From: QHXN01 sp032162705
GTDB lineage: Bacteria; Acidobacteriota; Blastocatellia; Pyrinomonadales; Pyrinomonadaceae
NCBI GenBank assembly: GCA_032162705.1
Contig: JAVRON010000125.1
Location: forward strand, 1 to 64,000
DNA length: 64,000 bases
Direction: 5' to 3'
Shown: positions 1-7,061 of the stretch, piece by piece
Position numbering within the stretch: the stretch's first letter is position 1
Layout of the letters: every line of letters begins with the position of its first letter
Program-made: the position numbers and the translations under genes
Notes under the pieces: generated by a model
What the model was told of the DNA's origin: nothing
Databases searched by the model: none
Seen by the model: only the letters and a program-made list of their open reading frames with translations

Positions 1-65
1 TGATAAGTGATAAGAAAGGTCGCCGCTTTCTCTTTCTTATCACTTATCACTCATCACTTGTCACT
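1..65. repeat. Inverted repeat, GTGATAA/GTGATGA heptamer family, 3' of rplS
   Basis: The left arm is made of TGATAAG units and the right arm of their complements (TTATCAC, CTCATCAC). They flank a short core that reads about GGTCGCCGCTTTCTC. The repeat lies just past the rplS stop and is cut by the window edge. It belongs to the same family as the repeats near 8.7, 21.0, 42.5 and 45.9 kb. A long RNA hairpin is possible, but there is no T tract typical of an intrinsic terminator. Confidence 0.8.
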
Positions 66-68
66 GCG

Positions 69-473
69 CTATTTACTCTTGTTCGTGGCCGAAGCTGCCT
101 TGCCGCTGCTGTCGGTCGTGGCGCGGCGCGTGTCGAGTTCGCGGATGCGTGCGGCCTTGCCGCGCAGGTTGCGCAGGTAGTAGAGCTTGGCGCGACGGAC
201 GCGGCCACGGCGTACCAACTCGACACGACCGATGATGGGGCCATGTATGGGGAAGATGCGCTCGACGCCGACGCCGAAGCTGGTCTTGCGCACCGTGAAA
301 GTCTCGCGCGAGCCTTCGCCCTTGCGCGCGATGCAGACACCCTCGAACGCCTGTAGGCGCTCCTTGGTCTCCGACTCCTTGATGCGGACATGCACGCGCA
401 CCGTGTCGCCCGGCGCAAACTCCGGGATGTCCGTGCGCAACTGCGCCTGCTCGATACTATCCAAACGATTCAT
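69..473 (-). CDS. rplS: 50S ribosomal protein L19
   Basis: Structural protein of the large ribosomal subunit, at the 30S-50S interface. The 134-residue product has the typical L19 core: the PGDTVRVHVRIKE segment near residues 21-33, the VERIFPIHGPII segment near 69-80 and an RRAKLYYLRNLRGKAARI tail. A Ser/Ala/Lys-rich extension follows. The start is supported by GAGGTG a few bases upstream. It is the last gene of the ffh-rpsP-khpA-rimM-trmD-rplS run. A hairpin with a six-T tail sits directly before its ribosome binding site, which is unusual inside this operon. Confidence 0.97.
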   Translation of the reverse strand: MNRLDSIEQAQLRTDIPEFAPGDTVRVHVRIKESETKERLQAFEGVCIARKGEGSRETFTVRKTSFGVGVERIFPIHGPIIGRVELVRRGRVRRAKLYYLRNLRGKAARIRELDTRRATTDSSGKAASATNKSK

Positions 474-483
474 AAGTCACCTC

Positions 484-566
484 AAAAAAGTAGTCAGTAG
501 TCAGTAGCCAGTAGTCAGTAGAACCCGTGTCCGGGAGGCGTCTCTTAACCTCCTGACTACTTTTTT
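484..566. repeat. GTAGTCA-heptamer inverted repeat with A6/T6 ends, upstream of rplS
   Basis: The left arm starts AAAAAAGTAGTCAG (484-497) and continues with three more GTAGTCA-like units. The right arm, CTGACTACTTTTTT (553-566), is its exact 14-bp complement. Read on the minus strand, the transcript would fold and then run into six U residues just before the rplS SD. It therefore looks like an intrinsic terminator or attenuator between trmD and rplS. Function is inferred from shape only. Confidence 0.75.
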
Positions 567-595
567 CAAACCCGTCGAAATCAAAAACCGGAAGC

Positions 596-1351
596 TTACT
601 TCCCTTCCTCTTCATCAATCGACGCGCGCTCGTCTTCGTCGAGCGAGACGCGCGCGAAGAGGTCTGGGCGGATGCGGCGCGTCTTCTGAAGCGCGGCCCG
701 GCGTCGCCAGCGCGCGACCTCCGCGTGATGGCCGCCTAAGAGGACTTCCGGCACGCGCGCGCCGCGAAACTCAGGCGGGCGCGTGTAGTTCGGGAAGTCC
801 AGCAGCCCTTCCGAGAAAGACTCGTTGACCGCAGACGTTTCGCTCCCCAGTGCTCCCGGCACGAGTCGCGTGACCGCGTCCACGAGGACGACCGCCGCAG
901 GCTCGCCCCCCGACAGCACGTAATCCCCTATGGAGATTTCGTCCGTCGCAAGCCCCGCAGCGACGCGCTCATCAACGCCCTCGTAACGGCCACAGATGAC
1001 CACCACCTGATCGGTGACAGCCAGTCCGGCGGCCAGGCCCTGCGTCAGCACACGCCCTTGCGGCGAGAGCAGCACGACGCGCTTGCCCGCCTCTCGAAGC
1101 GTCTGCGCGTCACCCTTCGTGCCTGTCAAAGATTCGACCGCCTCAAAGATCGGCTCGGGCTTCAAGACCATCCCGTCACCGCCGCCAAACGGACGGTCGT
1201 CAACGACCTTGTGCCGGTCGTGCGTCCAGCCGCGCAGGTCGTGCGCCGCTATCTCGACCAACCGGGCAGCGCGCGCGCGCCGCACGATGCCGAAGTCGAA
1301 GACCCCACGGAAGAAGTCCGGGAAGATCGTGATGATGTCAAAGCGAAGCAC
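596..1351 (-). CDS. trmD: tRNA (guanine-N1-)-methyltransferase TrmD
   Basis: Transfers a methyl group from S-adenosylmethionine to N1 of G37 in tRNAs with G36, which prevents +1 frameshifting. The 251-residue length is typical. Visible family motifs are the N-terminal FDIITIFPDFF, the GGGDGMVLKPEP segment, the knot-forming GRYEGVDERV and the SIGDYVLSGGEPAA loop. The start codon is GTG with no clear Shine-Dalgarno sequence. The upstream bases are an AT-rich TAGATTTT repeat and the frame closes at a TAA inside it, so no longer start exists. Translation may depend on coupling or on an A/U-rich leader. Confidence 0.96.
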   Translation of the reverse strand: MLRFDIITIFPDFFRGVFDFGIVRRARAARLVEIAAHDLRGWTHDRHKVVDDRPFGGGDGMVLKPEPIFEAVESLTGTKGDAQTLREAGKRVVLLSPQGRVLTQGLAAGLAVTDQVVVICGRYEGVDERVAAGLATDEISIGDYVLSGGEPAAVVLVDAVTRLVPGALGSETSAVNESFSEGLLDFPNYTRPPEFRGARVPEVLLGGHHAEVARWRRRAALQKTRRIRPDLFARVSLDEDERASIDEEEGK

Positions 1352-1352
1352 G

Positions 1353-1472
1353 ATAGATTTTAGATTTTAGATTTTAGATTTTAGATTTAAAGCAGCAACA
1401 TCCGTCTTTCATTTTAACGGAAAGCTGTACGTTGCGTGCCATCAAATCAAAAATCGCAAATCAAAAATCTAA
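1353..1472. repeat. TAGATTTT direct/inverted repeat between rimM and trmD
   Basis: About four tandem copies of TAGATTTT at 1353-1389 face an inverted, less perfect block (AAATCAAAAATCTAAAAT) at about 1442-1472. The unit is 8 nt. The right arm reaches the rimM stop codon. The repeat forms the leader before the GTG start of trmD. Confidence 0.7.
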
Positions 1473-2059
1473 AATTCCAACAACCCTTCCGGCGCGTCCA
1501 CGCGAATGAGCTTGGCCGAGACATCTATCTCTACGCAGATGCTCAAGGCGAGCGGGACGAGATTCTCTCTCTCCACCTCGTCGCGTATGATGAGGACTGG
1601 CGCTTCGCCGCCGGTGTGGAGCACTTCGCGCACGGTGCCCAACGGCCTGCCTTCAATCGTCTCGACCAGACTGCCTTCGAGCTGCCAGTCGTAGAACTCG
1701 CCCTCTTCCAGCTCGACCGCTTCGGACTCGGGCACGGCCAGCTCACAACCCGCGAGCGCGGCGGCCTCTTCCGGCGAGTCGAACCCACGGAACTTCAGGA
1801 CGACGCGGTCGCCGTGCGGCCAGTGGCTTTCAAGCTCAAGCCGCTCGCGGCGGCCTCCGGGGAAGACCGCGATCAACTCTTCGACCCAATCGAAGCGCTC
1901 GGGGAAGTCCGTCAAGAGGTCTGCCGCGACTTCGCCCTTAAGCCCTCGCGCCTTCGCGACTCGCGCCACGATGACCAACTCGATTGCGCTCAAGTCATCG
2001 CTCAACTCAACGTCGCCGCGCGGCCCGTCCATCTCGACACTTTCGCCCGCGCCGTTCAT
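1469..2059 (-). CDS. rimM: 16S rRNA processing protein RimM
   Basis: Ribosome maturation factor that binds S19 and helps assemble the 30S head. The 196-residue product has the N-terminal beta-barrel (VARVAKARGLKGEVAADLLTD region, residues about 30-50) and a C-terminal PRC-barrel with EGEFYDWQLEGSLVET (about 118-134) and a GEAPVLIIR strand. It has about 25 extra acidic N-terminal residues. The start codon overlaps the khpA stop, so the two are translationally coupled. It sits in the conserved rpsP-khpA-rimM-trmD-rplS order. Confidence 0.94.
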   Translation of the reverse strand: MNGAGESVEMDGPRGDVELSDDLSAIELVIVARVAKARGLKGEVAADLLTDFPERFDWVEELIAVFPGGRRERLELESHWPHGDRVVLKFRGFDSPEEAAALAGCELAVPESEAVELEEGEFYDWQLEGSLVETIEGRPLGTVREVLHTGGEAPVLIIRDEVERENLVPLALSICVEIDVSAKLIRVDAPEGLLEF

Positions 2060-2289
2060 TCCACGATTTCGAGGACGTAGCGATGGCCCTGCTTCTGCCC
2101 CGCCGCAAAGAGCAGCGAGCGCAGAGCCTTCACCGTGCGTCCCTGTCGGCCGATGATCTTGCCCACGTCCGTCTGCGCCACGCGAATTTCGATGATGATC
2201 GTCGAGCGGTCGCGCTCGACCTCGCGCACGTCAACCGCTTCCGGCTCGCGCACGAGCTTCCTGACGATTAACTCGACGGCTTCTCTCAT
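2056..2289 (-). CDS. khpA: KH-domain RNA-binding protein (KhpA/YlqC family)
   Basis: Small single-KH RNA-binding protein of 77 residues. In other bacteria it partners with KhpB/Jag and affects RNA and cell-division homeostasis. The KH GxxG loop is visible as IIGRQGR near residues 46-52, followed by a helix and the end strand GHRYVLEIVE. I chose the ATG at 2289 because GGAGGA lies two bases upstream. A longer reading frame adds ten residues that come only from the adjacent GTCTGGA repeat. Its stop overlaps the rimM start. Confidence 0.92.
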   Translation of the reverse strand: MREAVELIVRKLVREPEAVDVREVERDRSTIIIEIRVAQTDVGKIIGRQGRTVKALRSLLFAAGQKQGHRYVLEIVE

Positions 2290-2300
2290 CGTCCTCCGAA

Positions 2301-2363
2301 GTCTGGAGTCTGAAGTCAAGACAAGAGCTTGAGAGCTTTCTGTCTTGACTCCAGACTTCAGAC
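2301..2363. repeat. GTCTGGA/GTCTGAA inverted repeat between rpsP and khpA
   Basis: The left arm 2301-2323 (GTCTGGAGTCTGAAGTCAAG...) is nearly complementary to 2341-2363. The two variant 7-mers appear in swapped order, and the spacer is 17 nt. It is a third sequence family with the same ~7-nt period within this one operon. Confidence 0.75.
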
Positions 2364-2368
2364 TGTCT

Positions 2369-2635
2369 TTAAGCAGTCGGCTGCGGCTCGGCGGCCTGAG
2401 TCTTTGCCTGCTGGCGAATCAACTGCCGGACGGTGTCGGTCGGCTGCGCGCCGTGCCCGAGCCAGTAGTTGACGCGCTCCATGTTGAGACGAATCTCAGC
2501 CGGGTCGCGGGTCGGATTGTAGAACCCGACGTTCTCGACGTAATCGCCGTCGCGCTTCGACAGTTTCTCTTTGACCACCACGCGGTACGAGGGGCTTTTC
2601 TTCGCGCCCATGCGCATCAATCTGATTGCTAACAT
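2369..2635 (-). CDS. rpsP: 30S ribosomal protein S16
   Basis: Small-subunit protein S16, needed for 30S assembly. The 88-residue product has the typical start (AIRLMRMGAKKSPSYRVVV), followed by KRDGDYVENVGFYNP and the ERVNYWLGHGAQPTDTVRQL segment. GGAGG precedes the ATG. It is the first ribosomal gene after ffh and is separated from it and from khpA by hairpin repeats. Confidence 0.97.
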   Translation of the reverse strand: MLAIRLMRMGAKKSPSYRVVVKEKLSKRDGDYVENVGFYNPTRDPAEIRLNMERVNYWLGHGAQPTDTVRQLIRQQAKTQAAEPQPTA

Positions 2636-2648
2636 TCAACCTCCAAAA

Positions 2649-2759
2649 CAGTAGACAGTAGTCAGTAGTCAGTAGACAAGCGTTGGTGACGAGTAGTCAG
2701 TGATGAATCAGTCAGCGCACGCAACGCGGAGCGCTACTGTCTACTGTCTACTGTCTACT
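2649..2759. repeat. GTAGACA/GTAGTCA inverted repeat between ffh and rpsP
   Basis: Arms 2649-2678 and 2734-2759 are built of GTAGACA/GTAGTCA units and their complement CTACTGT. The spacer next to the right arm contains the complement of CGCTCCGCG, which is shared with related copies at 11.6 and 44.7 kb. The ffh stop codon (2755-2757) lies inside the right arm. Confidence 0.85.
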
Positions 2760-4278
2760 TGCGTTTCTTATGCCGTGGCTTTTTCTTTTTCCTGTGTCCG
2801 GGCGCGGCAGGAAGTCCCGCCGGGAGTCCGGCGTCTCCGCCGTCTCCGCCGCCGCCCAACATGCCGCTCATGTCGGGCATGCCCATCATGCCTGCCATGC
2901 GGCGCATCATCCGACCCTTCATCCCACCGCCGCCAGCCGCCGCGCCGCCGCCTCCGAACAACCCCGAGCGCGAGAGCTGCTGCATCATCTGCCGCATCTC
3001 GACGTACTGCTTGATGAGCTGGTTGACCTCTGTGACGGTCGAGCCTGCGCCGCGCGCGACCCTGCGGCGGCGGCTCGCATTCAGGATGCGGTGGTCTTCA
3101 CGCTCCTGGCGCGTCATCGAGTCGATGATCGCCTCGGTGCGCTTCAGTTGCGCCTCCATCTCCGCCGACTGCTCCTCGTCGAGCTGCGGCATGCCGATGC
3201 CGCCCAGGAGTTGGTCGGGCAGCATCTTCATGATCTTCGAGAACGAGCCGAGCCGCTTGACCTGCCGGAGCTGGCCGCGAAAGTCGTCGAGTGTGAACTT
3301 GTTCTTCTGAAGCTTCTCTAACTGCTCCTGCGCCTCGTCCTCGTTTACTTTCGACTGCACCTCTTCGATGAGTGATAGCACATCGCCCATGCCGAGGATG
3401 CGCTGCGCGATGCGGTCGGGGTAGAAAGGCTCCAGCGCGTCGTACTTCTCGCCGACGCCGACGAACTTCACGGGCTGCCCCGTCACCTGCTTGATCGAGA
3501 GCGCCGCGCCGCCGCGCGCATCGCCGTCCATCTTCGTCAGCACCACGCCCGTGATGCCGACCTGCCGGTGAAACTCTTCGGCTGAACGCACGGCGTCCTG
3601 ACCCGTCATCGCATCGGCGACGAACAGAATCTCGACGGGACGCGTCTCGGCCTTGATGCGGACAAGCTCGTCCATCAACTCGTCGTCGATATGGAGCCGC
3701 CCGGCGGTGTCAATGAGAAGCGTGTCGTAGCCGGTCTGCTGCGCGTGCTTGAAAGCCTCGCGCGCAAGCTCGACGGGGTCGTTCGACTCGGGCTTTTCAA
3801 AGATCGACTGGCCCGTGGCCTTCGCGATGACGGCGAGTTGGTGGCGTGCCGCGGGTCGGTTCACGTCGGTCGAGACTAGAAGCGGCTTGCGCTGCTGGTT
3901 CTTCGCCAGCCACATCGCAATCTTGCCCGTCGAGGTCGTCTTCCCAGACCCTTGCAGGCCGACGATCATCACGACGTTCGGGCTTGTCTTTGTAAAGACG
4001 AGCCGCGACGATGTGCCGCCGAGAAGCTCGACCAACTCGTCGAAGACGATCTTGACGACCTGCTCCGAAGGCTTCAGCTCCTGCCAGACCTGCTGCCCCG
4101 CGGCCTTCTCCTTGACCGACGCGATGAAGTCTTTGGCGACCTTGTAGTTCACGTCGGCTTCTAAGAGCGCCAGACGGATTTCGCGCAACGCGGCATCGAC
4201 GTGCTCCGGCGTGAGCACGCCCTCGCCGCGCAAATTCTTCAGCGCGCGCTTCAGCTTGTCGGATAAAGACTCGAACAT
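2755..4278 (-). CDS. ffh: Signal recognition particle protein Ffh
   Basis: SRP GTPase that binds signal peptides and 4.5S RNA and delivers ribosomes to FtsY at the membrane. About 507 residues: an N domain, then the G domain with GLQGSGKTTSTGK near residue 108, DTAGR, TKMDGDARGGAAL and GVGEKYDAL, then a Met-rich M domain with the RRRRVARGAGSTVTEVN segment. The tail is Gly/Met-rich and ends in Lys/Arg. I chose the ATG at 4278 because the family begins MFESLSDKL. Thirteen further residues upstream do not look native. Confidence 0.96.
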   Translation of the reverse strand: MFESLSDKLKRALKNLRGEGVLTPEHVDAALREIRLALLEADVNYKVAKDFIASVKEKAAGQQVWQELKPSEQVVKIVFDELVELLGGTSSRLVFTKTSPNVVMIVGLQGSGKTTSTGKIAMWLAKNQQRKPLLVSTDVNRPAARHQLAVIAKATGQSIFEKPESNDPVELAREAFKHAQQTGYDTLLIDTAGRLHIDDELMDELVRIKAETRPVEILFVADAMTGQDAVRSAEEFHRQVGITGVVLTKMDGDARGGAALSIKQVTGQPVKFVGVGEKYDALEPFYPDRIAQRILGMGDVLSLIEEVQSKVNEDEAQEQLEKLQKNKFTLDDFRGQLRQVKRLGSFSKIMKMLPDQLLGGIGMPQLDEEQSAEMEAQLKRTEAIIDSMTRQEREDHRILNASRRRRVARGAGSTVTEVNQLIKQYVEMRQMMQQLSRSGLFGGGGAAAGGGGMKGRMMRRMAGMMGMPDMSGMLGGGGDGGDAGLPAGLPAAPGHRKKKKPRHKKRK

Positions 4279-4465
4279 AGCTACACAGACACGTCGGCCA
4301 GCCTTAGCCGAAAACAAGGATGATAACGGCGTCGGTAAATGGTGTCAAGGAAAGGGAGATATCCGTTGACGGAGGCGGAATTTAAGGTCGCCCATATCGG
4401 TTAAAAACGGCAGCGTTCCCGTGTCAAATCATAAAGGTGCGCTGAAAAAATCATAAAGGCTCACT

Positions 4466-4521
4466 GAAAAAAACCGCGCGTGCCCGCCTAATGTGTTCGG
4501 AGCGAGCACGCGCATTTTTTG
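4466..4521. terminator. Bidirectional intrinsic terminator
   Basis: GCGCGTGC (4476-4483) pairs with GCACGCGC (4506-4513). Seven or so A residues lie to the left and six T residues to the right, so the stem is flanked by U tracts on either strand. It lies past the stop of the minus-strand vWA gene and upstream of ffh, so it likely ends the vWA transcript. The rest of 4279-4552 holds two copies of an AATCATAAAGG motif and no gene that I can see. Confidence 0.7.
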
Positions 4522-4552
4522 AAGTCTCACCGGCGACGCTTCCCGGTGACGC

Positions 4553-6244
4553 TTAACGGCCCGTGCCTTCGCGCGGCGCGAGTCCCCGGGCCGTCTCGAC
4601 GAGGTGGACGAACTCCGCGCGATAGCCGCGCAGGTCTGTGCCCACGGAGGCGCGCGCGAGTTCGAGCGCGCCGTCGTAACTTGATTGTCCCTTGTAGCGC
4701 GAGTCGCGCAGGAGCATGCCGAACTCTGCGACCGCCGCGGCGAACTTGAAATTCTCCGAGGCGTTTCTGAAGCTTGTGCGGCTATCGACGACGCCCACGT
4801 TCAAGGGCTTGCTCACGTCTGCGTCCGGCTCCTTGTAGCGGAGCTTGACGGTGAGCAACTCGCCGCTGTCCGTGCCCTGCGTAGTTTGCTCGGGCTGACT
4901 ATACTTCAATTCGTCAACGCCGGGGTTCTCGATCTTCTGACCGGCGGGGACGATCTCGTAGAGCGCCGTGACGGTGTGGCCCGCGCCGATCTCGCCCGCG
5001 TCCTTTTTGTCGTCTTGGAAATCGCGGGCGGCGAGCAGGCGGTTCTCGTAGCCGATAAGCCGGTAGCCCGCGACCGCGTGCGGGTTGAACTCGACCTGTA
5101 TCTTCACGTCCTTTGCGATGGTCATGAGCGTGCCGCCGACCTGCTCGCCCAGAGCCTTCTGCGCCTCGGCCTGCGTGTCGATGTAGGCGTAGTTGCCGTT
5201 GCCCTTGTCGGCCAGCTTCTCCATCATCGAGTCGTTGAGGTTGCCCGTGCCGAAGCCGAGCACCGAGAGGAAGACCCCATTGCGTCGCTTCTCTTCGATG
5301 AGTTTGACGAGTTCATCATCGCCCGTTACGCCGACGTTGAAGTCGCCGTCGGTGGCGAGGACGACGCGGTTCGTGCCGCCCTGTATGAAGTTATCCTGCG
5401 CGACGCGGTAGGCGAGTCGTATGCCTGAGCCACCGTTGGTCGAGCCGCCCGCTTCGAGTTGGCCGAGAGCCGAGATGATCTCGCCCTTCCGGTCGCCGGG
5501 CGTCGAAGGCAGGACAAGCCCGCTGTTGCCCGCGTAGACGACGATGGCGACGCGGTCGCGCCCGGACAACTGCTCGGCAAGCGTCCGCAGAGACGACTTG
5601 ACGAGCGGGAGCTTCTGCGGGTCATTCATCGAGCCAGACACGTCGATGAGAAAGACGAGGTTGGCGGGCGGCAAGTCTTCCTTTGAAACCTTCCGGCCCT
5701 GAAGCCCGATGTGGACGAGCTTGTGCTGAGAGTTCCAGGGGCATTCGGCGACCTCCGTCGTGACGGAGAAGGGCGCGTCGCCCGTCGGCTGTGGATAGTC
5801 GTATGAGAAGTAGTTGACCAGCTCCTCTATGCGGACGGCGTCCTTCGGCGGCATCTGGCCGTCCGAGAGAAAGCGGCGCGTGTTGCTGTACGAGGCCGTG
5901 TCCACGTCAATCGAGAAGGTCGAGAGCGGCGCGCGCGCGGCTTCGAGAAAAGGGTTCTCGTCGATCTTCGCGTAACTCTCGCCGCCGCCCGGCTCGCGCG
6001 CATCGTTGTAGCCCGCGCTTTGTTTGGCCGCCGACATATTCGCCGAGGCATTCTGGCTATACGTCACCGTTGTGTTCGTGTTCGACGTGCCGGCGTCGTG
6101 CTTCTCGGCGGTCGCGCAGGAGGCGGCGAACAGTGCGAGCGCCGCGGCGAGAATCAACAGGGAGAGTGGACGCGTCGTCGTGCGAATGGAAGCCGTTTGA
6201 CTCTTCCCGTTGCCGACCGTCGTCCGTCGTTCTTCGTGACTCAT
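4553..6244 (-). CDS. von Willebrand factor type A domain lipoprotein (YfbK-like)
   Basis: Envelope protein of about 563 residues with unknown ligand. The start at 6244 has GGAGG six bases upstream. From it, the first ~45 residues form a signal peptide ending in a lipobox-like AASC, with the Cys near residue 43. A YfbK-type N-terminal region follows (SIDVDTASY, VNYFSYDYP), then a vWA domain whose MIDAS motif DVSGS is near residue 201, and a C-terminal DUF3520-like region (YEIVPAG). Family members are found in many diderms, and their function is poorly defined. A longer frame to 6367 overlaps the upstream gene and lacks a ribosome site. Confidence 0.88.
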   Translation of the reverse strand: MSHEERRTTVGNGKSQTASIRTTTRPLSLLILAAALALFAASCATAEKHDAGTSNTNTTVTYSQNASANMSAAKQSAGYNDAREPGGGESYAKIDENPFLEAARAPLSTFSIDVDTASYSNTRRFLSDGQMPPKDAVRIEELVNYFSYDYPQPTGDAPFSVTTEVAECPWNSQHKLVHIGLQGRKVSKEDLPPANLVFLIDVSGSMNDPQKLPLVKSSLRTLAEQLSGRDRVAIVVYAGNSGLVLPSTPGDRKGEIISALGQLEAGGSTNGGSGIRLAYRVAQDNFIQGGTNRVVLATDGDFNVGVTGDDELVKLIEEKRRNGVFLSVLGFGTGNLNDSMMEKLADKGNGNYAYIDTQAEAQKALGEQVGGTLMTIAKDVKIQVEFNPHAVAGYRLIGYENRLLAARDFQDDKKDAGEIGAGHTVTALYEIVPAGQKIENPGVDELKYSQPEQTTQGTDSGELLTVKLRYKEPDADVSKPLNVGVVDSRTSFRNASENFKFAAAVAEFGMLLRDSRYKGQSSYDGALELARASVGTDLRGYRAEFVHLVETARGLAPREGTGR

Positions 6245-6363
6245 ATGATTCCTCCATCGGAAAAGTTTCGAGCCTTGTGTGGCTGCTATCAACGTCTGAA
6301 CGAAGACGGTGGCACGGACTTGCCGTCTATTTTCAACTTTGACTTTCGGCAAACTGCGGCGGC

Positions 6364-6936
6364 TCAACGCTTCTTCCCCTGCGCTCCTTCAAGAACGACC
6401 GGCGAAGCCTGCGTGATGTCGTAGCTGATGCGCTGCTCGCCGAGGCGCGCGGCGAAGGCCGACTCCGTCGAGATGTTGATGCGCGCGTAGTATGTGGAAG
6501 AGGGGGCGCGCGGCGCGGGGCAATCCGCCACGGGTATATCGACGGTGACGTTGGCGCGGCCACCTCCTGAAGCGAACGGCTGGCGCACCTCGACAGGCTC
6601 GCCCGCACAGTATTTTCCCGTCGCGTCCGTGCTGAAGAAGTAGGCCCACACCCAGACGGTCGCGGGCGCGGCGTGTGCAGGGTCACGCTCAAGCGCGAGC
6701 GTGATGTGAGCCTTCCTGCCCGCGAGGTCGAGCGTGACGAGCTGCGACTTAAAAGTGACCGGCTCGTTCCCGTGCGCGGCTGAGTCGGGCCCGTTCGGCG
6801 CGGTCGGCGCGGTCGGCCCGCCGGAGAGGGCGGGCTTTGGCGGCGCGGGTGTCGCGGGCTGTGAATAGTATTTCGTGAGCAGGATCGCGCCCGTCAGCGC
6901 GATGGCGAAGGCAAGCAGACCGGCAAGTTTCTTCAT
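6364..6936 (-). CDS. Hypothetical secreted or membrane-anchored protein
   Basis: 190 residues. A hydrophobic N-terminal segment (residues 4-22, LAGLLAFAIALTGAILL) looks like a signal anchor. It is followed by a Pro/Ala/Gly-rich linker and a beta-rich domain (VTFKSQLVTLDLAG, AHITLALERDP, YYARINISTES). AAGGGA precedes the ATG. It ends about 120 bases before the vWA lipoprotein start, so the two are probably one transcript. I do not recognise the family. Location outside the inner membrane is inferred. Confidence 0.75.
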   Translation of the reverse strand: MKKLAGLLAFAIALTGAILLTKYYSQPATPAPPKPALSGGPTAPTAPNGPDSAAHGNEPVTFKSQLVTLDLAGRKAHITLALERDPAHAAPATVWVWAYFFSTDATGKYCAGEPVEVRQPFASGGGRANVTVDIPVADCPAPRAPSSTYYARINISTESAFAARLGEQRISYDITQASPVVLEGAQGKKR

Positions 6937-6982
6937 CTTCGTTCCCTTCCTCTGAACGACTCTCTTATACGCCAGTTCATCC

Positions 6983-7022
6983 CGCGCGGTTCACGTCGCA
7001 CTCGCGCGGTTCACGTCGCACT
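6983..7022. repeat. 20-bp tandem direct repeat (two copies)
   Basis: CGCGCGGTTCACGTCGCACT occurs twice in a row between the O-antigen ligase-like gene and the secreted-protein gene. No stem is evident. Confidence 0.6.
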
Positions 7023-7061
7023 TCAGACGCCCCGCCCCTTTCCGGCTTGAACGCGCACGCT

